Below are positions 35,049-44,322 of a stretch of 64,000 nucleotides of DNA, piece by piece. How positions within the stretch are numbered: the first letter of the stretch is position 1; every line of letters starts with the position of its first letter. The notes beneath the pieces are model-generated. The model was not told the origin of the DNA. It made no database searches and was given only the letters and a program-made list of their open reading frames with translations. Position numbers and translations under genes: made by a program. The DNA lies in assembly GCF_003259525.1 (NCBI RefSeq), contig NZ_QLLO01000010.1:56280-120279 (forward strand), given 5' to 3'. Origin of the DNA: Olleya aquimaris (GTDB lineage: Bacteria > Bacteroidota > Bacteroidia > Flavobacteriales > Flavobacteriaceae).

Positions 35049-36245
35049 ATGATTAAACCTGAGGTTCCTCACAACGAACGTGAGCGTCTTTCCTGCGTAA
35101 AAAAATACCAATTATTAGATACTCTTCCAGAAAGTGATTTTGACAATATTACTAGTCTAGTAGCAACTATTTGCGATGTTCCTATCTCATTAATAACTTT
35201 ATTAGATACCGATCGTAATTTTTTAAAGTCCCATCATGGAGTAGATATACAAGAGTCTCCTAGAGATATTTCTTTTTGTGGTCATGCTATACTACAAGAG
35301 GAAGATATATTTATTGTAGAAGATTCCAGAAAAGATATCAGATTTAAAGACAACCCTTTAATTGATAATTTTAATGCTATTTTTTATGCTGGTGTACCTT
35401 TAAGAAATGAAGAAGGATTAGCTTTAGGCACATTATGTGTTTATGACCATAAACCTAGAACCCTTTCAGATTTACAAAAAAAAGCAATGCTAACTTTTGC
35501 TAAATTAGTTATAAATTTATTTGAACTTAGGCTAAATAATAGATTGCTAGACGAAGCCAAATTAGAATTGACCAACCGTAATGCAGAACTCAATAAATTT
35601 GCTAGTCACGTCTCACATGATTTAAAATCACCATTAGCTAATATTATTTCATTAACCCAGTTTTTAAAGGATGAAGAAGGTAATACATTAACTGAAAACT
35701 CAATAGAGTATATTAATTTTATTGAAGAATCTGCCGAGTCTTTAAAAAATTACATTGATGGTATATTAATTCATTACAAAGCCAATGAACTTGTAAATGC
35801 TGATAAAGAATACATAAGTGTTAAAAAATTATTTGAAGACGTACAACGTATCTATTTATTGGATAATGAGCATTATAAAACAGAAAATGCAGATCAAGAT
35901 GTGTTTATTAACAAAGCTGCAGTTACACAAGTATTATTAAATTTAGTTGATAATGCTTTAAAATATAATAATAAGCCCAATCCAAAAGTTACACTTGTAT
36001 TTTCTAAAAGTAAAAACTATTACAAGTTTAAGGTCATTGACAATGGAAATGGAATTGCACCAGAAAAACAAGATGAAGTATTTAAACTTTTTAATACTAA
36101 TAATCAAATAGACGTAAAAGGAAACAAAGGAACTGGTATTGGATTATTTACAGTTAAAAGTTTGGTAGAAAAACTTGGTGGTATAATTAAATTAACCTCT
36201 GAAGTAGTAAAAGGAAGTGTTTTTGAATTTACTATAGCTAAATAA
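35049..36245 (+). CDS. GAF-domain sensor histidine kinase, soluble
   Basis: The 398-residue protein has an N-terminal GAF domain (about 20-160; LPESDFDNITSLVATICDVP, ISFCGHAIL, FYAGVPLRNEEGLALGTLCV). A HisKA domain carries the phosphorylation site H190 in FASHVSHDLKSPLAN. The HATPase domain has N-box LVDNALKYN, G1 IDNGNGIAPE and G2 GTGIGLFTVKS. There is no membrane segment, so it senses a cytoplasmic signal. No response regulator gene is adjacent; its partner is probably elsewhere. It ends at a strong bidirectional terminator. Confidence 0.93.
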   Translation: MIKPEVPHNERERLSCVKKYQLLDTLPESDFDNITSLVATICDVPISLITLLDTDRNFLKSHHGVDIQESPRDISFCGHAILQEEDIFIVEDSRKDIRFKDNPLIDNFNAIFYAGVPLRNEEGLALGTLCVYDHKPRTLSDLQKKAMLTFAKLVINLFELRLNNRLLDEAKLELTNRNAELNKFASHVSHDLKSPLANIISLTQFLKDEEGNTLTENSIEYINFIEESAESLKNYIDGILIHYKANELVNADKEYISVKKLFEDVQRIYLLDNEHYKTENADQDVFINKAAVTQVLLNLVDNALKYNNKPNPKVTLVFSKSKNYYKFKVIDNGNGIAPEKQDEVFKLFNTNNQIDVKGNKGTGIGLFTVKSLVEKLGGIIKLTSEVVKGSVFEFTIAK

Positions 36246-36278
36246 AAAAAGCCTAATCTTTAGATTAGGCTTTTTTTA
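36244..36278. terminator. Bidirectional terminator between the histidine kinase and the DUF6799-like gene
   Basis: Arms GCCTAATC and GATTAGGC around TTTA are framed by seven As and seven Ts; it serves both convergent genes. Confidence 0.88.
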
Positions 36279-36297
36279 TATTTTAAAATGAGTCTTA

Positions 36298-36624
36298 TCA
36301 GGATTTCCTCATATGTTTTACTAATTTCTTAGTTAAGGTTTCTTGGTCTTTGTACAAAGTACCACTCATCCCTAAGCACTGTCCATCTTTTAATTTAGCG
36401 GTATCACCATCTTTTGTAATGTAAGAACCATCTGTTTTTACAACTGTACCATTGTTAAGTGTTAAATCTGCTTGTAAAGGCGCAACACCATCTACAGTGT
36501 AATGAAAGACTTTACTATCTAAAAGTATCACGTAATTAGCATCTTCAAGTTTGTTAGCTTCTTGAGCCATTACAGAGTTTGCACCTAAAAATAAAGTAAA
36601 TGCAATAAGAATTAATTTTTTCAT
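36298..36624 (-). CDS. Small exported protein, DUF6799-like
   Basis: The 108-residue protein has a signal peptide ending in NSVMAQ. The mature part carries short repeated Gly-Asp turns: LTLNNGTVVKTDGSYITKDG and AKLKDGQCLGMSGTLYKDQE. This resembles DUF6799, a small Bacteroidota repeat domain of unknown role (from memory). It is a monocistronic gene ended by the bidirectional terminator and probably periplasmic. Confidence 0.7.
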   Translation of the reverse strand: MKKLILIAFTLFLGANSVMAQEANKLEDANYVILLDSKVFHYTVDGVAPLQADLTLNNGTVVKTDGSYITKDGDTAKLKDGQCLGMSGTLYKDQETLTKKLVKHMRKS

Positions 36625-36728
36625 TGTTATGTGTTTTTAAGTTTATTAGCTGAGAGTATTTATAATTTGTTATAAATCATCACTAATTTAAACAATTCAA
36701 CTACTGTGCCAAACTAATTTACAATAAA

Positions 36729-38624
36729 TTATCCTTTAAGCCAAGCTTGTCTAATAGCTTTTTGAGCTTCTGTAGCATTTGGATCTTCAGCTAATTTACT
36801 TCCTGTAGTATAAGATTGTGTTGTTTTAGTCTTAATAACTATTTCTTGACCTCCTCTATCTAAAACAACATTTATATCTGTACCAGGTTGCCACATATAC
36901 ATACTTGTTAAAATCTGTTGTGCTGTACTTAGGTTTAATTCTTTCCCATCTACAGATTTAATCACATCTCCAGGTAACACACCATTCTCTGCCCAAAAAC
37001 TATTGTCTTTTACTGCTTCGCTAAATGGAATAGTCATTGTCTCTCTATTTGGTGCAAATATTAAAACACCATCATTTTGGATATAGTTAGTTTTTACTCG
37101 TCCACTATCCATGGTCAATCCAACTTTCTCAAAGAATTTAGAGTAATCTATAGGTGTACCACCAACAACATGTGTATTTAAAAACTCGCCAACACTAGGG
37201 TAAGTCATTGCAGTAATTTCTTCAATTAACTTATCATCTTCAAAGGGTTTGTTTTTTCCGTATTTGTTTGATAATTCTTTCATTAAAGATAAAACACCTC
37301 TGTTTCCGTTACTTTCTTCACGCATTAAAATGTCAATACACATCCCAATTAAGGCACCTTTCATGTAAACATTATAGTATTGTGGTGCATAAGGATCATC
37401 TAACACATTTTCACTCATTTCGGTAAAACTCATACTGTCATTCATATTAGAAGCAGTTTGGATTTTACTTAAAATATCACCATAGAATTCTTCTTCATCA
37501 ATTAACCCTTGATCTACCTGAAATAAGGTTGCAAAATATTCTGTTACACCTTCATACATCCATAAATGCTTAGAGAATGTTGGTTGGTTGTAATCAAAAT
37601 AATGTACGTCTTCTGAGTGCACACTTAAAGGCGTTACAATATGAAAAAACTCGTGTGATACTACATCTATCATGCTTTCGGCTAAAGCTTCAAAAGGCAT
37701 ACTTTCGCTTAAAACCACAACAGTAGATGTGTGATGTTCTAAAGCACCAAATCCTTTTGGTGATTCTGGCTTTCCTTCAGATAAATATAAATAGATATCA
37801 TATCTAGGCGTGCTATTAATGTCTCCTAAATAGGCTTTTTGTGCTTGCATCATTTTTTCCATTACAGATTTAATTTGTGCTGCACTATGTACTTTATTTG
37901 GAGAATAAACACTTAATACTATTTTAATATCACCAACTTGAAACTCTTCTACATCTAAATCACCATAAAACATTGGGTTATCCGTAATATCAAAATAACG
38001 TGGAGCAAAATAACTTGAAGTCACTAACTGACCATCTTTACTAGTTTTCTTACCTGTTTCTTGTAGCGCAGAAGTACGCTTAAAACTTGCAAGAGCAGTC
38101 ACGTCTAAGCTATATTGGCTGTCTTTTAAATTATCAAAATACCCAATAAAACCATGTAAATTTAATACGTAGTTAGTTGGTTCTATATTTGTTCCAGCTG
38201 GAGAGAATGGTACGTCACCTCCTATTCCACCTCCTGAAGCTGCTTCTTGATCAAACGTATCGTTAGCATTATAGGTAATGTAATCTAATTCTGTTGCATT
38301 AGAGATTGTCCACGTGTTTGTATCTACTTTGTTTGTAGCTAATTCGTTTCCTTTATAATCAAATGCTTTAAAATCGTCTATGTATTTACCAAAATCGCTT
38401 ACAGAGTACGTCCCTTGTACTACTCTTGGCAATCTATAGGTTACTGTTTCTTCTGTAAAACGTCCTGGATTAATAGTTACAGGAGCTTTGTCGTTAACAA
38501 CTTTAGATAAGTCTATAGTTGTTGCAATTGGAGTTTGAGACGCTAATGGGTCTAAAGTTTTTGTTCCACCACAACCCACTAATAAAAGTCCTGCTGCAAT
38601 AGTTGTTACTAAAAGTTTTTTCAT
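36729..38624 (-). CDS. M61 glycyl aminopeptidase-like lipoprotein with PDZ domain
   Basis: The 631-residue protein has a lipoprotein signal with lipobox LVGC (C18). The peptidase M61 domain includes the zinc motif H324-E-F-F-H328 in VVSHEFFHIVTPLSVH, and LWMYEGVTEYFATLF supplies the third ligand glutamate. A C-terminal PDZ-like segment follows (about 560-610, ENGVLPGDVIKSVDGKELNL). Family members are aminopeptidases with preference for N-terminal Gly or Ala. Lipidation implies action in the periplasm or at the surface. It is divergent from the BatA operon. Confidence 0.9.
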   Translation of the reverse strand: MKKLLVTTIAAGLLLVGCGGTKTLDPLASQTPIATTIDLSKVVNDKAPVTINPGRFTEETVTYRLPRVVQGTYSVSDFGKYIDDFKAFDYKGNELATNKVDTNTWTISNATELDYITYNANDTFDQEAASGGGIGGDVPFSPAGTNIEPTNYVLNLHGFIGYFDNLKDSQYSLDVTALASFKRTSALQETGKKTSKDGQLVTSSYFAPRYFDITDNPMFYGDLDVEEFQVGDIKIVLSVYSPNKVHSAAQIKSVMEKMMQAQKAYLGDINSTPRYDIYLYLSEGKPESPKGFGALEHHTSTVVVLSESMPFEALAESMIDVVSHEFFHIVTPLSVHSEDVHYFDYNQPTFSKHLWMYEGVTEYFATLFQVDQGLIDEEEFYGDILSKIQTASNMNDSMSFTEMSENVLDDPYAPQYYNVYMKGALIGMCIDILMREESNGNRGVLSLMKELSNKYGKNKPFEDDKLIEEITAMTYPSVGEFLNTHVVGGTPIDYSKFFEKVGLTMDSGRVKTNYIQNDGVLIFAPNRETMTIPFSEAVKDNSFWAENGVLPGDVIKSVDGKELNLSTAQQILTSMYMWQPGTDINVVLDRGGQEIVIKTKTTQSYTTGSKLAEDPNATEAQKAIRQAWLKG

Positions 38625-38749
38625 TGTATGTTATTTTGTTAATGGTCTTGGTTAAAAGACGTCCAAATGTAAAATTTGTTACAGAATCAATACACTAAGA
38701 TTTTGTTAAAATGTTAATTTGCAGATAGCAATTATATAAAAGCAATTAT

Positions 38750-38757
38750 TATCTTTG
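38750..38757 (+). promoter_or_regulatory. -7 box upstream of the BatA-domain operon
   Basis: TATCTTTG is a full TAnnTTTG match 17 bases before the ATG at 38775. A TTTG at 38718-38721 is further upstream than the usual spacing. Confidence 0.45.
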
Positions 38758-38774
38758 ACAAACTTTAAATTTAA

Positions 38775-40703
38775 ATGCAGTTTAAAAACCCAGAACTTCT
38801 TTACGCGCTTTTCTTACTGCTTATTCCCATTATTGTTCATTTATTTCAACTTAGAAAATTCCAAAAGGAATATTTTACTAATGTTGCCTTTTTAAAGAAA
38901 GTACAATTACAAACCAGAAAAAGCTCGACCATAAAAAAATGGTTAACCCTATTAACTAGGTTATTACTATTAGCTGCTATAATTATTGCGTTTGCACAAC
39001 CTTACATCTCTAAATCTGAAACCTTTAATACAGAAAAAGAAACAGTAATTTATCTTGACAATTCTTTTAGTATGCAAGCTAAAGGTGATAAAGGCGAGTT
39101 ATTAAAACGTGCAATACAAGACTTAATTAACAATATTCCTGATACAGAAAAACTGTCACTAATTACCAATACAGAGAGTTACAGAAATACAACTATTAAA
39201 GCCATTAAAAACGAATTACTACAACTTAATTATTCGTCCAATCAATTAACCTATGATGCTGCTTTGCTTAAAGCTAAAAAAGCATTTTCTAGTGATAGCA
39301 ATACCATTAAAAATTTGATATATATATCAGATTTTCAACAAAATACAGACGATTTTAATATAAAAAAAGATTCAAGTATTACTTTAAATTTAGTTAAGTT
39401 AACTCCTGTAAACAAAAGCAATACATCTATTGATAGTTTGTACATTTCAAAACAAGACGCTAGCAATTTAGAGCTTAATGTTGTTTTAAAAAATGATGGC
39501 TCAGATATTAAAAATTTACCTGTTTCCATTTATAATAATAACAACTTATTATCTAAAGCGTCTGTAGATTTAAGTGAAGAAACTAGTACTATTTTCACGC
39601 TTCCTAACAATCAAATTATTAATGGAAAAGTAACCATTGAAGACACGCAATTACAATTTGATAACACGTTGTATTTTAATATAAATACACCTTCAAAAAT
39701 TAATGCGTTAGCAATTAGTGATGCAAATGCAGATTATTTAAGTCGAATTTTTACTGAAGACGAATTTAATTTTACATCAAAATCAACCAGTACATTAGAT
39801 TACAGCTTATTTGATACACAAAATATTATTGTGATTAATGAGATTGAAACCTTGCCAGAAAACCTGACTACTGCTTTAAAAGCCTTTACAGACAGAGGTG
39901 GATCTGTTGTTTTTATTCCTTCCTCTAAAGGAAATGTATCAGACTATAACACATTTTTACAACGCAATGGGTTTTCTCCTTTTAGCAATCTAGTCACTTC
40001 AGAAAAGCGTATAACAACCATAAACTATTCGCATCCACTATACGCTAATGGTGTGTTTGAAAAACGTGTAGACAACTTCCAATACCCAAAGGTAAATAGC
40101 TATTATCCACAAGTTAATAACCAAGCCTCTAGCGTATTACAATTTGAAGACGCTAAACCATTTTTATCGCAAAAAGGGTCTGTGTATGTGTTTTCTGCTG
40201 CCATAAACAGCCAAAACTCTAATTTTAAAAACATCAATTTAATAGTTCCTACCTTTTATAATATTGCCAAGCAAAGCTTAAACACCTCTACATTGTATTA
40301 CACCATTGGAAACAATAACAGCTACGATGTTGCAGTTAATTTACAACAAGATGCTGTGCTTACTTTAGTAAATGGTGAGGATAAGATAATTCCAGAACAG
40401 AATTATTTTAATAATAAAGTAGTTATCAAAACCAATGAAACACCAGAAAAAGCAGGTATCTACGATTTAAAAAACAACTCAGAAATTATTCAAAACGTTA
40501 GCTATAATTACAACAGAAACGAAAGTAATTTAACCTACATCAACCTTGATAATTTAGAGTCTGCAACAGTTAGTAATTCTATTACCACTGTTTTTGATAA
40601 CATAAAAAACGATGCTAAAGTTAACGAGTTATGGAAATGGTTTGTAATTTTAGCACTAGTTTTATTGATTATAGAAATGCTCATCTTAAAATATTTTAAA
40701 TGA
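38775..40703 (+). CDS. BatA-domain membrane protein
   Basis: The 642-residue protein begins with the BatA N-terminal domain: MQFKNPELLYALFLLLIPII, then VHLFQLRKF, and a second hydrophobic segment at about 56-72. VIYLDNSFSMQAKG (about 91-104) matches the DxSxS metal site of von Willebrand A domains, followed by about 500 residues of mostly beta structure and a C-terminal membrane helix (WFVILALVLLIIEMLILKYF). Such proteins are membrane scaffolds of unknown role, related to the Bat proteins. It overlaps the next gene by 4 bases (ATGA), starting a four-gene operon. Confidence 0.88.
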   Translation: MQFKNPELLYALFLLLIPIIVHLFQLRKFQKEYFTNVAFLKKVQLQTRKSSTIKKWLTLLTRLLLLAAIIIAFAQPYISKSETFNTEKETVIYLDNSFSMQAKGDKGELLKRAIQDLINNIPDTEKLSLITNTESYRNTTIKAIKNELLQLNYSSNQLTYDAALLKAKKAFSSDSNTIKNLIYISDFQQNTDDFNIKKDSSITLNLVKLTPVNKSNTSIDSLYISKQDASNLELNVVLKNDGSDIKNLPVSIYNNNNLLSKASVDLSEETSTIFTLPNNQIINGKVTIEDTQLQFDNTLYFNINTPSKINALAISDANADYLSRIFTEDEFNFTSKSTSTLDYSLFDTQNIIVINEIETLPENLTTALKAFTDRGGSVVFIPSSKGNVSDYNTFLQRNGFSPFSNLVTSEKRITTINYSHPLYANGVFEKRVDNFQYPKVNSYYPQVNNQASSVLQFEDAKPFLSQKGSVYVFSAAINSQNSNFKNINLIVPTFYNIAKQSLNTSTLYYTIGNNNSYDVAVNLQQDAVLTLVNGEDKIIPEQNYFNNKVVIKTNETPEKAGIYDLKNNSEIIQNVSYNYNRNESNLTYINLDNLESATVSNSITTVFDNIKNDAKVNELWKWFVILALVLLIIEMLILKYFK

Positions 40704-41950
40704 ACGTCTTAATAAAAACCGCAACCATTATTGATCCATCCAGTAAGTTTCATAACCAAACTTGTGATGTATTAATTGAAAAAGGTAAAATTAGCAAAAT
40801 TGCTAAAAGCATTAAAAACACTAACAATTACAAAACAATCGACTTAGAAAATCTACACCTTTCTCAAGGTTGGTTTGATAGTAGTGTATGTTTTGGCGAA
40901 CCTGGATTTGAAGACCGAGAAACTATTGAAAACGGATTAAAAACCGCTGCAAAATCAGGATTTGCAAGTGTTGCATTACAAGCCAATACCAATCCTATAA
41001 TAGATAGTAATGCAGATGTTGCATTTTTATTATCTAAAGCGCAAAACCATGCAGTTAATTTATTACCTATTGGTGCTTTAACCAAAAACAGTGAAAGTGT
41101 TGATTTAGCAGAGCTTTTTGACATGAAAAATGCAGGAGCAGTCGCATTTTCTGACTACAAAAAACCTATAAAAAATCCTAATTTGCTTAAAATTGCATTA
41201 CAATACGCTAGCAATTTTGGTGGTTTAGTGTGTTCGTTTCCTTTAGACACTCAAATAGCAGGAAAAGGAATGGTTAACGAAGAATTTACCAGCACATCCT
41301 TAGGACTTAAAGGCAGTCCAAATTTAGCCGAAGCCATGCAGGTTGCAAGGGATTTGTTTTTATTAGAATATACAGGTGGAAAGCTTCATATTCCTACAAT
41401 TTCTACTGCAGAAAGTGTTGAATTAATTAGACAAGCCAAAGCTAAAAAATTAGATGTATCCTGTAGTGTAGCGATTCATAATTTATGCTTAACAGATAGT
41501 GTTTTAGAGCAGTTTGACACCAATTATAAGGTCAATCCACCATTAAGAACTCAAACCGATATTGACGCATTAATTGAAGGACTAAAAGACGGAACTATAG
41601 ACATGGTAACTAGTGACCATAACCCATTAACCATTGAAGATAAAAATGTAGAATTTGACCATGCAGCTTATGGTACCATTGGGTTAGAAAGTGCTTTTGG
41701 TGCGTTAAATAACTTATTTTCTACTAAAAAAACCATACAATTATTAACTAAAGGAAAATCTAGATTTGGTCAAGACCAAACGACAATAAACGAAGGAGAA
41801 ATAGCCAACTTAACGTTGTTTAATCCAAATACTAAATACGCTTTCGCGGAAACTAATATCGTTTCAAAATCTAAGAATAGCGCGTTTTTAGGACAAGAAT
41901 TAAAAGGAACAGTCTACGGAATCATTGCCAATAACAAAACTGTATTATAA
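40700..41950 (+). CDS. Dihydroorotase-like protein, probably inactive
   Basis: The 416-residue protein has the dihydroorotase fold and length, with FGEPGFEDRETIENGLKTAA and STAESVELIRQAKAKK well matched. The metal site is degraded: the HxH pair is replaced by S62 and C64 (WFDSSVCFGEPG, where active enzymes have D-x-H-x-H-x-R-E-P-G), the histidine of the HxED motif by about S179 (VCSFPLD), and the histidine of HVS by T233 (HIPTIS). D152 and D306-H307 (TSDHNPL) remain. It may be structural, as with the noncatalytic dihydroorotase-like partners of aspartate transcarbamoylase. It is second in the BatA operon; no other pyrimidine gene is near. Confidence 0.85.
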   Translation: MNVLIKTATIIDPSSKFHNQTCDVLIEKGKISKIAKSIKNTNNYKTIDLENLHLSQGWFDSSVCFGEPGFEDRETIENGLKTAAKSGFASVALQANTNPIIDSNADVAFLLSKAQNHAVNLLPIGALTKNSESVDLAELFDMKNAGAVAFSDYKKPIKNPNLLKIALQYASNFGGLVCSFPLDTQIAGKGMVNEEFTSTSLGLKGSPNLAEAMQVARDLFLLEYTGGKLHIPTISTAESVELIRQAKAKKLDVSCSVAIHNLCLTDSVLEQFDTNYKVNPPLRTQTDIDALIEGLKDGTIDMVTSDHNPLTIEDKNVEFDHAAYGTIGLESAFGALNNLFSTKKTIQLLTKGKSRFGQDQTTINEGEIANLTLFNPNTKYAFAETNIVSKSKNSAFLGQELKGTVYGIIANNKTVL

Positions 41951-41953
41951 CCT

Positions 41954-42286
41954 ATGAATCAACAAACAATAGAAGAAGGAAAATCGTTAGCTGTAATTAG
42001 TTACCTCACCATTATTGGTAGTATTATAGCCATAATTATGAATGGCGAAAAGAAAAACGAGTTTACCAGTTTTCATAACAGACAAGGTCTTGGATTATGC
42101 CTACTTTGGATGCTAATTGGTTATTTTGTTAGTCAGTTTGATAATTTGCAAATCTCAATTGCATTTTGGGTAAGTATGGGATCGTTATTGTTTTTAGGTG
42201 TTATGACAGCTATTAATGGCTCGATGAAGCCTATCCCTTTTATTGGTCCATTATTTCAAAAACTATTTAAAGGATTAGGACAATAA
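41954..42286 (+). CDS. Small membrane protein, DUF4870/Tic20-like
   Basis: The 110-residue protein has three hydrophobic segments (about 12-28, 47-62 and 68-85) and the typical sequence NEFTSFHNRQGLGLCLLWML, seen in DUF4870-type proteins where a charged loop precedes an aromatic, glutamine-rich helix. The function is unknown. It starts 3 bases after the dihydroorotase-like gene, and its stop codon overlaps the next start by one base. Confidence 0.75.
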   Translation: MNQQTIEEGKSLAVISYLTIIGSIIAIIMNGEKKNEFTSFHNRQGLGLCLLWMLIGYFVSQFDNLQISIAFWVSMGSLLFLGVMTAINGSMKPIPFIGPLFQKLFKGLGQ

Positions 42287-42933
42287 TGGAACACTTTAAT
42301 TTACACCACATCACCAGACCTTCGTCTTTATCTGAAAACGCACCTTTACTCCTCCTCTTTCATGGTTACGGAAGTGACGAAAACGATTTATTCAGTTTTG
42401 CTCAAGAGCTACCAGAGGAGCTGTTTATTATTTCGGTAAGAGCGCCTTACCCAATGCAACCATACGGAAATGCTTGGTATGCTATAAACTTTGATGCCGA
42501 AAAAGGAAAATGGAGCGATAACGAGCAAGCCAAACAATCCAGAGATTTAATTGCTACATTTATAGATCAAGCGGTTGCTAATTATCCTGTAAATAAGGAT
42601 AATGTAACGCTTTTAGGTTTTAGTCAAGGGACTATTTTAAGCTACGCAGTTGCACTAACGTATCCAGAAAAAGTCAAAAATATTATTGCGTTAAGCGGTT
42701 ATATAAATGAAGATTTATTTGATGTTAAAGATGCAGAAGCCTACCAACATTTAAGCTTTTACTGCTCTCATGGAACTGTCGACCAAGTGATTCCTGTAGA
42801 TTGGGCAAGACAAGCACCTAAATTTTTAGAAGCTTTAAACATCAAACACCAGTACAGTGAGTTTCCTGTTGGACATGGTGTAGCACCACAAAACTTTTAT
42901 GAGTTTAAAGATTGGTTGGTGGAGTTGATATAG
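42286..42933 (+). CDS. Alpha/beta hydrolase, phospholipase/carboxylesterase type
   Basis: The 215-residue protein has the fold and catalytic residues of the carboxylesterase/phospholipase family (PF02230 type): LLLFHGYGSDENDLFSFAQE, the nucleophile serine in VTLLGFSQGTILSYAVAL, an aspartate in SHGTVDQVIPVDW and the histidine in FPVGHGVAPQNFY. It is cytoplasmic and hydrolyses esters of unknown identity. It is the last gene of the BatA operon. Confidence 0.9.
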   Translation: MEHFNLHHITRPSSLSENAPLLLLFHGYGSDENDLFSFAQELPEELFIISVRAPYPMQPYGNAWYAINFDAEKGKWSDNEQAKQSRDLIATFIDQAVANYPVNKDNVTLLGFSQGTILSYAVALTYPEKVKNIIALSGYINEDLFDVKDAEAYQHLSFYCSHGTVDQVIPVDWARQAPKFLEALNIKHQYSEFPVGHGVAPQNFYEFKDWLVELI

Positions 42934-42957
42934 GAAAATATATTATTTTATTAATAA

Positions 42958-43455
42958 TTACCTGGTATACAACAAGTAATCCAATACTTCAAAATCTACT
43001 TTTTGATCGGAAGAAATAAAATATTTAATAAGCAATTCACCTTCAAAATGTCCATCGGTAAAATCGGCAATAATCCATCTGTGGTTTAGCATTTTAATGG
43101 TATTAAATTGCATTTTCTTTCCTTCTGAAGCTGCATAAGGGATTAATGGATGTTCTCCATCTACTTCATTTAATTTGTACAACTCATTTTGAAGAAAAGG
43201 TATAAGAGCATCAATATCTAAGCTTTTGTTATAAAAATAATCTTTAGCCATTTGGTTATGACGCAAATCAAATAATGACAAATCTGACAACTCTAAGTTC
43301 TGAGCTTCTACTTGCGCCTTAAGAGCTGTGTTTTGTGTTTTAAGCGTTTCCATGCGCTTAGCACTATCGTCTAAAATATTTTTAGAGTTTACATACTGAA
43401 ACACTACTATTAGCAGTGTAAAAATAAACAGGTACATAAAAATTTTGTTCTTCAT
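42958..43455 (-). CDS. Membrane-anchored coiled-coil protein of unknown function
   Basis: The 165-residue protein has an N-terminal anchor (FMYLFIFTLLIVVFQYV), a short coiled coil (about 30-60: ILDDSAKRMETLKTQNTALK, then AQVEAQNLELSDL) and a periplasmic domain of about 100 residues with no motif I recognise (LIPYAASEGKKMQFNTIKML, HRWIIADFTDGHFEGELLI). It lies 12 bases downstream of the MBL hydrolase gene on the same strand and is probably co-transcribed. Confidence 0.72.
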   Translation of the reverse strand: MKNKIFMYLFIFTLLIVVFQYVNSKNILDDSAKRMETLKTQNTALKAQVEAQNLELSDLSLFDLRHNQMAKDYFYNKSLDIDALIPFLQNELYKLNEVDGEHPLIPYAASEGKKMQFNTIKMLNHRWIIADFTDGHFEGELLIKYFISSDQKVDFEVLDYLLYTR

Positions 43456-43467
43456 TATAATATTTTT

Positions 43468-44229
43468 TTAAATGGTTATTTCTAATTGGTCATACGCCAA
43501 AAAAACGTTATTTGGTAATTTTTGTTGCACCTCATCATGAAATCCTAACAAGTGACTAATGTGTGTAAAATAAGCACGTTTAGGTTTAATAACATTAACC
43601 AATTGTAAAGCTTCTTCTAAATTTAAATGAGAGATATGTGACTCTTCACGTAAAGCATTAATGACTAAAACGTCCAAATTTTTAAGTTTATCAATTTCAG
43701 CTTCAGCTATGGTTTTAATATCTGTTAAATAAGCAAAACGGTCAAATCTAAATCCAAATACTTGAAGTTTGTAATGAAACCCTTCTATAGGTATTATTTG
43801 TTTGTTGTTAATACTAAACGCTTCATTAGTAATCTGGTTAATTTTTACTTTTGGTGCTCCAGGATATCTATTTTTTGTAGCAAACACATATTCAAACCTA
43901 ATTTTAAGCTGTTCTATCACACGTTGGTGTGCATAAATAGGCATTTCGCCTTGTCTGTAACAAAATGGTCTAATATCGTCTATTCCCGCGGTGTGGTCTG
44001 CATGCTCATGCGTAAATAAAATAGCATCTATTTTTTCTGGATTAGCACGTAACATTTGCTGCCTAAAGTCTGGTCCACAATCCACTACAAAAGTATTATC
44101 GTCCCATTGCACCATAATGGACACACGCAACCGCTTGTCTTTAGGATTATTACTTAAACATACAGGATGAGTGCTTCCAATTACTGGAATTCCTTGAGAT
44201 GTCCCTGTGCCTAAAAATGTAATTTTCAA
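43468..44229 (-). CDS. MBL-fold metallo-hydrolase, TTG start
   Basis: From TTG 44229 the protein has 253 residues, starting KITFLGTGTSQGIPVIGS, the usual family beginning. The metal-binding signature is LFTHEHADHTAGIDD, with VVDCGPDFRQQML before it and later ligand histidines in ALREESHISHLNLEE and AYFTHISHLLGFHDE. This subgroup resembles phosphodiesterase-type MBL enzymes (PhnP/RNase Z-like); the substrate is unknown. A start six codons earlier (GTG at 44247) would overlap the putative minus-strand -7 box at 44247-44254, so TTG 44229 is preferred. No ATG is available. Confidence 0.85.
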   Translation of the reverse strand: MKITFLGTGTSQGIPVIGSTHPVCLSNNPKDKRLRVSIMVQWDDNTFVVDCGPDFRQQMLRANPEKIDAILFTHEHADHTAGIDDIRPFCYRQGEMPIYAHQRVIEQLKIRFEYVFATKNRYPGAPKVKINQITNEAFSINNKQIIPIEGFHYKLQVFGFRFDRFAYLTDIKTIAEAEIDKLKNLDVLVINALREESHISHLNLEEALQLVNVIKPKRAYFTHISHLLGFHDEVQQKLPNNVFLAYDQLEITI

Positions 44230-44246
44230 TAGTTGAAGATTTCTCA

Positions 44247-44254
44247 CAAAAATA
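44247..44254 (-). promoter_or_regulatory. -7 box of the MBL hydrolase gene
   Basis: On the minus strand this reads TATTTTTG, a TAnnTTTG match located 17 bases upstream of the TTG start. Confidence 0.4.
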
Positions 44255-44264
44255 AGTTATTTTT

Positions 44265-44294
44265 TTTGTTTGCTATAGTTATTTGATACCTTTG
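44265..44294 (+). promoter_or_regulatory. Bacteroidota-type promoter of the 484-residue protein gene
   Basis: TTTG (44265-44268), 18 bases, then TACCTTTG (44287-44294) closely match the -33/-7 consensus TTTG-N17~23-TAnnTTTG. The ATG lies 28 bases downstream of the -7 box. This is the clearest protein-coding promoter in the window. Confidence 0.65.
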
Positions 44295-44322
44295 TAAAAC
44301 TTAACATGATAGGGATTTTTAT

